DNA of 5,631 nucleotides from positions 1-5,631 of the forward strand of contig DAOWJR010000006.1 of assembly GCA_030640275.1 (NCBI GenBank), read 5' to 3'. The position numbers and the translations under genes are program-made. The notes beneath the pieces were generated by a model that was not told where the DNA came from, ran no database searches, and saw only the letters and a list, made by a program, of their open reading frames with translations. Of the stretch, positions 1 through 5,631 are shown one piece after another (the first letter of the stretch is position 1; each line of letters begins with the position of its first letter). The DNA comes from Actinomycetes bacterium (GTDB lineage Bacteria; Actinomycetota; Humimicrobiia; JAHJRV01).

Positions 1-1804
1 ATTTCAATTTTGATAATTCCCTATAATCAATTATTTCTCTTATTATTGGATGCTTTTCCCCCAATTCTTTCAAAATTGAAAAACCTGTTGCATAACCAGT
101 TTTTGTTTTTTTAAATGGTGTGAGTTTTAGTTTTTCAAAGAGAATTTTTCCCAATTGTTGAGGAGAATTTATATTAAAATTTTGATCAGCAAGTTTATAA
201 ATTTTTCCAGTAACTTTTGATATTTTTTTCTGGTAAATATTTGTTAACTTATTTAGATAACTAACATCTACCTTAACACCCCATAATTCCAACCTTGCCA
301 GAACCTCTATCAATGGAATTTCAACTTCATAGAAAAGTTTCTCAATATCTTGAGAAATAAGTGCAGTTTCTAATATTTTTTTTAAAGCAAGTAATGCACT
401 TGTTCTTCTTCCCTCTACATCCGACATCTTTTGAATCCAGTCCTTATCCTGAATTAATCCTAACTGACCAAAAGTTTCTGGTCTTTTAAAATCAGATGCA
501 CTATAACCAAAATATTTTTGAATAATTTCTGAAAGTTTATGCTCTTTAAAGTGAGGATTTAATAGATAAGATGCAATATAACTATCAAAAATGAGTCCTT
601 GTAGCCTAATACCTTTTTTAAATAACATCTTTAATTGGTACTTGGCATTATGCATTATTTTTTTAATATTTTTATTTATTAAAATCGGTTTTAATAAATT
701 AAAAAATCTATCCTCTTTTTCCTTACTATCAATATGAATATAAAAGGATATATCTGGTTTAATAGAGATAGAAATTCCAGTACAATCATTATTACTACCT
801 AAAAATTGAATTGAAATTTCTTTTAAATTTTTTATCTTATCAATTAAATTTATAAGTTCGCTTTCCTCATCTATAAGTTTAACTCTATTTTTAAACTTAT
901 TTTCATCTTTTAATGATTTTTTTATTAAATTCATTCTTTTAATTTTCTCCCATAATGTTCTAAACTCAAGATACTCAAAAAGCTCATAAACCTTTTTTTC
1001 ATCAAATTTTTTTAATTTGCATTTTTCAATATCTATTCTAATAGGGCTATTACAATCTATTGTTGCTAAATTCTTACTTAAAATAGCCATTTCAGAATCT
1101 TGTTTTAGTCTTTCTTTAATTTTCTCAGTTCTTATTTCATCTACTCTATCTAATATCTGCTCTAAAAAACCAAATTCATTTATAAGCTTAGCTGCACTCT
1201 TTTTTCCAATACCAGAGATGCCTGGAATGTTATCTATTTTGTCACCAATCAAACCAAAATAATCTGCGATATAGTTTGGACCTATACCATATTTATCAAT
1301 TACTTCATCAGGACCGTAAATATTAACTTCTGAAATTCCTTTTATAGTAAATATTATCTTTACATTCTCAGATGCTAATTGAAGTGCATCTTTATCTCCA
1401 GTTACTATTAAAACCTCGATTCCCTTATCCTTAGCTTGTGTAGCTAAGGTACCAAGTAAATCATCTGCTTCATAACCCTCTACCTGATATTTAGGAATAC
1501 TGAAAACGTCTAATACTCTATATATTAAATTAAACTGACTTGCCAAATCCTCTGGCATTTTTTCCCTATCAGATTTATAGTCCTTAAATATCTTATGTCT
1601 AAATGTTGGTTTTTTACTATCAAAAGCAACTGCCAACATAGTAGGTTTTTCATCAGTTATTATTTTAAGCAACATATTTGTAAAACCATAAACTGAATTA
1701 GTTATAATACCAGATGTCGTAATAATGCTTTCAGGAAGGGCAAAAAAGGCTCTATATGCTAAACTATTTCCATCTATAATTACAAATTTATCTTTCTTTT
1801 TCAT
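1..1804 (-). CDS. polA: DNA polymerase I, 5' part (601 codons; C-terminus beyond window)
   Basis: DNA polymerase I removes RNA primers and fills the gaps during lagging-strand maturation and excision repair. The frame runs from an ATG at 1804 off the left edge; 601 codons are present. Family members are usually about 850-930 residues, so roughly the last 300, with the palm and fingers catalytic motifs, are missing from the window. Residues 1-290 form the 5'-nuclease domain, with VIIDGNSL near the start, then AFDSKKP, YEADDLLG, TGDKDA and GDKIDNIPG. Its acidic metal ligands are intact (D11, D62, E112, D114, D115, D137, D139, D188, D191). Residues about 300-480 resemble the 3'-5' exonuclease fold (FDSYIASYLLNP at 406-417), but the DEDD acids are replaced. 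From about 490 the polymerase domain begins (FNINSPQQLG at 543-552, KKTKTGYAT at 565-573). The ATG is the only standard start before an in-frame TAG upstream, and no Shine-Dalgarno sequence precedes it. The identity is certain. Confidence 0.97.
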   Translation of the reverse strand, partial: MKKKDKFVIIDGNSLAYRAFFALPESIITTSGIITNSVYGFTNMLLKIITDEKPTMLAVAFDSKKPTFRHKIFKDYKSDREKMPEDLASQFNLIYRVLDVFSIPKYQVEGYEADDLLGTLATQAKDKGIEVLIVTGDKDALQLASENVKIIFTIKGISEVNIYGPDEVIDKYGIGPNYIADYFGLIGDKIDNIPGISGIGKKSAAKLINEFGFLEQILDRVDEIRTEKIKERLKQDSEMAILSKNLATIDCNSPIRIDIEKCKLKKFDEKKVYELFEYLEFRTLWEKIKRMNLIKKSLKDENKFKNRVKLIDEESELINLIDKIKNLKEISIQFLGSNNDCTGISISIKPDISFYIHIDSKEKEDRFFNLLKPILINKNIKKIMHNAKYQLKMLFKKGIRLQGLIFDSYIASYLLNPHFKEHKLSEIIQKYFGYSASDFKRPETFGQLGLIQDKDWIQKMSDVEGRRTSALLALKKILETALISQDIEKLFYEVEIPLIEVLARLELWGVKVDVSYLNKLTNIYQKKISKVTGKIYKLADQNFNINSPQQLGKILFEKLKLTPFKKTKTGYATGFSILKELGEKHPIIREIIDYRELSKLK

Positions 1805-1811
1805 AAATGTG

Positions 1812-1840
1812 ACTACAATTGCTTGATAATTGTTTGTCTA
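1812..1840 (-). promoter_or_regulatory. Candidate polA promoter, possibly leaderless
   Basis: On the minus strand TAGACA (1840-1835, 5 of 6 to the -35 consensus) is followed by a 17-bp spacer and TGTAGT (1817-1812, 4 of 6 to the -10 consensus). Transcription would begin at about 1804-1805, the first base of the polA ATG, which would make a leaderless mRNA. This fits the lack of a Shine-Dalgarno sequence there. The -10 lacks the highly conserved second-position A, so the call is weak, and polA could instead be read from further upstream. Confidence 0.28.
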
Positions 1841-1851
1841 CTGTATAAAAT
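1823..1851 (+). promoter_or_regulatory. Candidate sigma70-type promoter for tRNA-Leu
   Basis: TTGATA (1823-1828, 5 of 6 to TTGACA) and TAAAAT (1846-1851, 5 of 6 to TATAAT) are separated by exactly 17 bp. The predicted start near 1858 gives a 5' leader of about 19 bases for RNase P to remove. An overlapping TATAAA at 1844-1849 is an alternative -10. The discriminator after the -10 is pure A/T, unlike the GC-rich discriminator of classic stringently controlled stable-RNA promoters. The match is good, but AT-rich DNA yields such matches by chance. Confidence 0.55.
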
Positions 1852-1876
1852 TTAATTAATATAAAAAATTAATAAT

Positions 1877-1965
1877 GCCGAAGTGGCGGAATTGGTAGAC
1901 GCGCTGGATTCAAAATCCAGTGAGTTTTAATACTCATGTGGGTTCGATTCCCACCTTCGGCACCA
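1877..1965 (+). tRNA. tRNA-Leu (anticodon CAA, reads UUG)
   Basis: This is a class II tRNA of 89 nt that includes an encoded CCA (1963-1965). The acceptor stem GCCGAAG (1877-1883) pairs with CTTCGGC (1955-1961), followed by discriminator A1962, the leucine identity base. The anticodon stem CTGGA/TCCAG (1904-1908 and 1916-1920) encloses the loop TTCAAAA, with anticodon CAA at 1911-1913. The long variable arm TGAGT/ACTCA (1921-1925 and 1932-1936) is typical of tRNA-Leu. The T arm is GTGGG-TTCGATT-CCCAC (1938-1954). All stems pair without mismatch apart from the usual irregular D arm. From memory, the acceptor and anticodon regions resemble E. coli leuX. The gene runs opposite to both flanking polymerase genes and is clearly more GC-rich than its surroundings, as expected for a structural RNA. 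Confidence 0.98.
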
Positions 1966-1974
1966 AGGTCAAAC

Positions 1975-1995
1975 TTTTTTAGTGATACAAATCAC
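1975..1995. other. Short T-run and 5-bp inverted repeat in the tRNA/dnaE convergent gap
   Basis: The 59-bp gap between the tRNA end and the dnaE stop contains T6 (1975-1980) and then GTGAT-ACAA-ATCAC (1982-1995). On neither strand is the hairpin followed by a T tract, so it does not meet the definition of an intrinsic terminator for either gene. A second loose hairpin, ACCAA...TTGGT (2001-2018), also lacks a T tract. It may be a weak bidirectional termination zone or chance. Confidence 0.2.
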
Positions 1996-2024
1996 CACTC
2001 ACCAATATTAACTTTGGTTCCATT

Positions 2025-5000
2025 TTAGCTTTCCATTTTAACAGTTCCCTTTTCACCCAAAAAGTTATTAATTTCATCTAAAAATTCTTCTGATTGAGTT
2101 ACACTTAGAGAACTACCTAATTTAAAGGTTTTTAAAGATTTATCAGATTTTAATTTGATGATAACATTAGATGGACCTGGGTTATTTAATAGAATCCTTC
2201 TAAGCCTATGCAAAAAATGATCATTTATGCTATTTAAATCCAACTCTATAACCAAATTTGGTTTAACCTTTTTAGATGCAGGTTTCTTATGTTTTAACTT
2301 TATTTCTTCAATTTCACTTGCTATCAACTTCGCCTGGTCTTCTTTTATATCAATTCTACCCTTTATTCCTATTATCATATCTTCTTTAAGAAATTGATGA
2401 AATTTTTTAAGCACAGAGGGAAAAATTATAACTTCTATAGAGTTGCTAATATCTTCTAAGGTTAGAAAGAGCATTATTTCTCCTTTTTTAGTTGTAATTC
2501 TCTTAATCTTAGAAACAACTCCCGCAATTTTTATTAAACTTTTATCTGAAAATTTTTTAATTTCACTGATATGACAATCACTGTATTTATCCAATTGATG
2601 CTCATAACCAATTAACGGATGATCTGAAACATATAATCCCAACATCTCTTTCTCGTATGCTAACAACTTCTTCCGAGGAAATTCTGTTCTTTCCTCAGGT
2701 AAAGCTGTAATTAGCTCATCCTTAAGAGTTTTATCAGCATCAAAAAGAGAAAATTGACCTATTTCTCTATTACTTCTTATAGTAAGGACATGAGAGACAA
2801 TTCTTTTATAATTTTTCATAAGTGATTGTCTTGTTAGTCCCAACGAGTCAAATGCTCCAGCCTTTATCAGGCTTTCTAATGTCTTTTTATTTAAGACAAC
2901 AGGATCCACCATACTACAAAAATCCACAAATGATTTAAACTTTCCTTTATCTTTCCTATTAGATACTATATTTTGAATTACATTATCTCCCACATTTTTT
3001 ACTGCGGATAATCCAAACCTTATCTTATTCCCTATTACTGTAAAGTTAGCAAAACTTTCATTCACATCAGGTGGTAATATTTCAATTCCAAGTCTTCTAC
3101 ATTCATTTATATACTTAGCTACTTTTTCCTGATCTTCCATCCTGACAGTAAGTAGTGCAGCCATAAATACAACAGGGAAATTTGCTTTTAAGTATGCAGT
3201 TTGATAGGAGATTAATGCATAAGCAGCAGAGTGTGATTTATTAAACCCATACTCCGCAAATAATAATAACAAATCAAAAATTTTCTGAGCTGCTCCCCTG
3301 CTTATCCCATTTTCCAAAGCTCCATCAAGGAATTTATCCCTCTGTTTGGATAATACTCTTCTCTTCTTTTTACTTATAGCACCTCTTAAAATATCGGCTT
3401 CTGCCATGGTAAAATTTGCCATTTTTGATGCAATCTCCATAACCTGTTCCTGATAAACAATAATTCCGTAAGTTGTATCCAGGATAGATTCTAATGATGG
3501 ATGTGGGTATCTTATTTTTGTTTTTCCCTTTTTTGCTTCTACAAAATCTTTAACCATTCCACTTTGCAGTGGACCAGGTCTATAAAGTGCAAGTAATGCA
3601 ATCAGATCTTCAATGCAATTTGGCTGTAAATCTATCATCAGATTTCTCATTCCTGAACTTTCAAGCTGAAAAATACCAATCGTTCCTCCATGACTTATCA
3701 TTGAAAATGTCTTTTTATCCTGTAAATCAATCTCATTTAAGTTAATTTCTATCCCCTTGGTATGCTTTATTATTTCAAGGGTTTTGTCAATAAGGGTTAA
3801 AGTTTTTAGTCCTAAAAAATCCATCTTTAAAAGTCCAATTCTCTGCACATCATCCATCTTATATTGAGTAACAACTTCACCATTTCCTTTTCTTTGTAAA
3901 GGAGTGTACTCAGTCAAATCCTTATCGGATATAACTACACCAGCTGCATGAATAGAATCCTGTCTTGAAAGTCCCTCTAAAGCCATAGCTGTGTCCAGTA
4001 TCTTCTTAACTTCTTCATCTTTTTGATAAGAATCTCTTAATTCCGGAACGGTATTAATAGATTTATCAATAGTTGTTCCTATTCCCATAGGAATCATCTT
4101 TGCTACTTTATCAACCTTTCCATATGGAACACCAAAAACTCTACCTGCATCACGAGTTGCTGCTCTTGCAGCCATTGTCCCAAAAGTTATAAGCTGAGCT
4201 ACTTTATTTCTTCCATATTTACTAACAACATAATCAATGACTTCATTTCTTCTTTCATAGCAGAAATCTATATCAATATCCGGAAGACTTTTTCTATGCG
4301 GATTCAAGAATCGCTCAAAAAGCAGACCGTATTCTATTGGATCAATATCAGTTATTCCGAGACAGTATGAAACTATACTTCCAGCTGCTGACCCCCTCCC
4401 AGGTCCTACTCTTATACCACTTCTTTTAGCGTAGTTTACAAAGTCCCAAACAATTAAAAAATATCCAGAATATCCCATATCTTTTATAACAATAAGTTCT
4501 CGTTCCAATCTGTCTTTTATCTCATCTGTGGGGTCAGAATATCTCTTATTAAATCCTTCTCTGCAGATTTCTTCCAAGTAACTATCTAAATTATAATTTT
4601 CTGGAACTTTATAGGCTGGCAGTAAATCTAAATTTAATGGTATCTCTAAATTACATTTTTCTGAAATTTCTATGCTATTTTTTAGAACCTCGGGAATATC
4701 TTTGAAAATATTAAACATCTCTTCTTTGGATTTAAAGTAAAATTCGGGAGTGGAAAAACGAAGTCTTTCTTTATCATCTAAAGTAGTTCTTGTTTGAATA
4801 CAGAGTAAAACATCATGAGCAGTATGGTTTTCTTTATTTAGGTAGTGAGCATCATTGGTTGCCACTAAAGGAATATTTAATTTCTCTGACATTTTAATTA
4901 ATTTTGGGTTTAAAATCTTTTGTTCTTCTAAACCTTGATCCTGAATTTCCAAATAAAAATTATCTTTACCAAAGATCTCACAAAACTTTGAAGCAGATTC

Positions 5001-5477
5001 AATTGCTTCATTAATTCTATCTTCTAAAATCAACCTCGGAATATTACCTGAAATACATCCAGAAAGTGCAATAATTCCAGAACTGTATTTATTTAGTAGC
5101 TCAAGATCAACTCTTGGTTTGTAATAATATCCTTCAAAATAACTTAAGGTGATGAGCTTCATCAGGTTTTTATAACCTTGGATATCTTTAGCTAAAAGAG
5201 TTAGATGATTAGACTTTTCCTCTCTTTTAGATTTATTAAATCTGGAATTTATTGCAACATAAAATTCACATCCAATTATAGGTTTAATATCTACTTTTTT
5301 TGCTAAGTTATAAAATTCTATAGCACCATACATGTTGCCATGGTCAGTCATAGCTACCGAGTGCATATTAAACTCTTTGGCTTTTGAAATTAAATTTGGT
5401 ATCTTTATTGCTCCATCCAGTAAAGAGAATTCTGTATGAGTATGAAGATGAACAAAATCTGGAATATTTTTTGCCAA
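2025..5477 (-). CDS. dnaE: DNA polymerase III subunit alpha (DnaE)
   Basis: This is the catalytic subunit of the replicative DNA polymerase, complete at 1150 residues from TTG 5477 (1153 from GTG 5486), the usual length for bacterial DnaE. Domains in order, numbered from the TTG: PHP domain about 1-275 (HLHTHTEFSLLDG at 10-22, TDHG at 45, ALSGCISG, NDAH at 208-211), with metal-ligand residues H10, H12, D21, H46, E71, H91, C141, D209 and H211 all present. The palm carries GPGRGSAAGS (358-367), PDIDIDF with catalytic D402 and D404, and KMDFLGLKTLT with the third aspartate D553. The fingers include GFNKSHSAAYALISYQTAYL (744-763). A helix-hairpin-helix region with LIKAGAFDSLG follows, then the clamp-binding motif QFSLF (908-912), YVSDHPL, an OB fold (about 982-1060) and a C-terminal domain ending KMES. 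There is no intein and no fused DEDD exonuclease, so it is DnaE-type and not PolC. The TTG start is preferred because AGGTG lies 6 nt before it, while the GTG overlaps that site. Confidence 0.98.
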   Translation of the reverse strand: MAKNIPDFVHLHTHTEFSLLDGAIKIPNLISKAKEFNMHSVAMTDHGNMYGAIEFYNLAKKVDIKPIIGCEFYVAINSRFNKSKREEKSNHLTLLAKDIQGYKNLMKLITLSYFEGYYYKPRVDLELLNKYSSGIIALSGCISGNIPRLILEDRINEAIESASKFCEIFGKDNFYLEIQDQGLEEQKILNPKLIKMSEKLNIPLVATNDAHYLNKENHTAHDVLLCIQTRTTLDDKERLRFSTPEFYFKSKEEMFNIFKDIPEVLKNSIEISEKCNLEIPLNLDLLPAYKVPENYNLDSYLEEICREGFNKRYSDPTDEIKDRLERELIVIKDMGYSGYFLIVWDFVNYAKRSGIRVGPGRGSAAGSIVSYCLGITDIDPIEYGLLFERFLNPHRKSLPDIDIDFCYERRNEVIDYVVSKYGRNKVAQLITFGTMAARAATRDAGRVFGVPYGKVDKVAKMIPMGIGTTIDKSINTVPELRDSYQKDEEVKKILDTAMALEGLSRQDSIHAAGVVISDKDLTEYTPLQRKGNGEVVTQYKMDDVQRIGLLKMDFLGLKTLTLIDKTLEIIKHTKGIEINLNEIDLQDKKTFSMISHGGTIGIFQLESSGMRNLMIDLQPNCIEDLIALLALYRPGPLQSGMVKDFVEAKKGKTKIRYPHPSLESILDTTYGIIVYQEQVMEIASKMANFTMAEADILRGAISKKKRRVLSKQRDKFLDGALENGISRGAAQKIFDLLLLFAEYGFNKSHSAAYALISYQTAYLKANFPVVFMAALLTVRMEDQEKVAKYINECRRLGIEILPPDVNESFANFTVIGNKIRFGLSAVKNVGDNVIQNIVSNRKDKGKFKSFVDFCSMVDPVVLNKKTLESLIKAGAFDSLGLTRQSLMKNYKRIVSHVLTIRSNREIGQFSLFDADKTLKDELITALPEERTEFPRKKLLAYEKEMLGLYVSDHPLIGYEHQLDKYSDCHISEIKKFSDKSLIKIAGVVSKIKRITTKKGEIMLFLTLEDISNSIEVIIFPSVLKKFHQFLKEDMIIGIKGRIDIKEDQAKLIASEIEEIKLKHKKPASKKVKPNLVIELDLNSINDHFLHRLRRILLNNPGPSNVIIKLKSDKSLKTFKLGSSLSVTQSEEFLDEINNFLGEKGTVKMES

Positions 5478-5483
5478 TTTAAG

Positions 5484-5491
5484 CACCTTTT
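5484..5491 (-). promoter_or_regulatory. dnaE ribosome binding site that selects the TTG start
   Basis: The minus strand reads AAAAGGTG (5491-5484), whose AGGTG core is a perfect complement to the 16S anti-Shine-Dalgarno tail. Six bases (CTTAAA) separate it from TTG at 5477, a normal spacing. The in-frame GTG at 5486-5484 is inside this site and has only A/T-rich sequence before it. An in-frame TAA at 5492-5490 excludes any start further upstream. Confidence 0.65.
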
Positions 5492-5493
5492 AG

Positions 5494-5518
5494 AAAATAA
5501 ATTTTAAAAATAAATTTT
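5494..5518. repeat. AT-only 13-bp tandem repeat in the dnaE leader
   Basis: The 12-mer AAAATAAATTTT occurs twice (5494-5505 and 5507-5518), separated by a single A, giving a 13-bp period. It continues into a T8 run (5515-5522). The stretch 5494-5524 contains no G or C. It lies directly upstream of the dnaE ribosome binding site and would form part of the mRNA leader if transcription starts upstream. It may be an unstructured translation-enhancing leader, an A-tract promoter element or simple drift in an AT-rich genome; nothing in the sequence decides. Confidence 0.5.
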
Positions 5519-5575
5519 TTTTAAGTTTGTATTACATCAAATTAAAATGTAGAATAACCCTTATTTAACATATAG

Positions 5576-5595
5576 TGCAACCCTTTATGGTTACA
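5576..5595. repeat. Imperfect palindrome upstream of dnaE
   Basis: Arms TGCAACC (5576-5582) and GGTTACA (5589-5595) flank a 6-base loop, CTTTAT. The single mismatch becomes a U-G wobble pair if read as RNA from the minus strand, the direction of dnaE transcription. No T tract follows on either strand, so it is not a standard terminator. It lies 7 bp from a second palindrome and may be part of the same intergenic repeat. Confidence 0.45.
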
Positions 5596-5602
5596 TTATT
5601 AA

Positions 5603-5620
5603 GCAAGGCTAAAGCCTTGC
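5603..5620. repeat. Perfect 8-bp-arm palindrome, probable dispersed intergenic repeat
   Basis: GCAAGGCT (5603-5610) and AGCCTTGC (5613-5620) are exact reverse complements separated by AA. The palindrome is followed by CCTACG. It stands out as a GC-rich island in very AT-rich DNA. Palindromes of this form next to CCTACG resemble, from memory, dispersed REP-like intergenic elements seen in genomes of several uncultivated bacteria; this could not be searched here. The right window edge lies 11 bases away, so the full element may be cut. Confidence 0.55.
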
Positions 5621-5631
5621 CCTACGTTTTA

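Noticed and set aside
1017..1262. 81-codon plus-strand open frame
   Set aside because: It lies wholly antisense to the well-conserved 5'-nuclease domain of polA. It has the low-complexity hydrophobic composition expected from the reverse of an AT-rich lysine/aspartate-rich gene, with no independent support.
1877..1965. tRNA-Leu as an integration (att) site, since leuX-type tRNAs host islands in enterobacteria
   Set aside because: No second copy of the tRNA 3' end, no integrase and no mobile gene is visible in the window; both neighbours are housekeeping genes.
1966..2024. Intrinsic terminator for the tRNA or dnaE
   Set aside because: The only hairpins are 5-bp stems without a following T tract on either strand; the T6 run precedes the hairpin.
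2025..5477. Split dnaE or intein insertion, as known in some DnaE proteins
   Set aside because: The frame is continuous, the length is normal at about 1150 residues, and the palm and fingers motifs are uninterrupted.
5487..5631. AT-rich region with 13-mers as a replication origin
   Set aside because: I see no TTATCCACA-like DnaA boxes in the stretch, and 145 bp of AT-rich leader upstream of a gene is sufficient explanation.

Overview
This window is an AT-rich stretch of bacterial chromosome that carries core replication genes. Three genes are visible. The first is the 5' two-thirds of polA (DNA polymerase I) on the minus strand, cut by the left edge. The second is a complete tRNA-Leu(CAA) on the plus strand. 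The third is a complete dnaE (DNA polymerase III alpha subunit, about 1150 residues) on the minus strand. A, T-ending codons, AGA arginine and ATA isoleucine are common throughout, so the organism is a low-GC bacterium. The proteins are too conserved to place it by eye. A deep-branching or uncultivated low-GC lineage (for example Atribacterota-like) is a guess only, prompted partly by the palindromic repeats at the right edge.

Layout. At 1-1804 lies polA (minus), covering the 5'-nuclease domain, a 3'-5' exonuclease-like domain that has lost its catalytic acids, and the start of the polymerase domain; the catalytic palm and fingers lie beyond the window. At 1805-1876 is a 72-bp divergent spacer in which a candidate tRNA promoter and a candidate polA promoter interleave. 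At 1877-1965 is tRNA-Leu(CAA) with an encoded CCA end. At 1966-2024 is a short convergent gap with no convincing terminator. At 2025-5477 lies dnaE (minus), whose best-supported start is a TTG nine bases inside the longest open frame. At 5478-5631 is an extremely AT-rich dnaE leader with a 13-bp tandem repeat, followed by two hairpin-forming palindromes.

How the genes relate. DnaE is the catalytic subunit that copies the chromosome, and it carries a recognisable clamp-binding motif. PolA removes RNA primers with its 5'-nuclease and fills gaps. Both are transcribed in the same direction, and the tRNA lies between them in the opposite orientation. The PolA proofreading site is degenerate, while the DnaE PHP domain keeps its full set of metal-ligand residues. 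Any proofreading encoded in this window is therefore more likely to sit in DnaE than in PolA.

I found no new multi-gene system here. The region is ordinary housekeeping sequence with a few details worth checking: the start codon of dnaE, the signal-less start of polA, the overlapping opposed promoters and the edge repeats.
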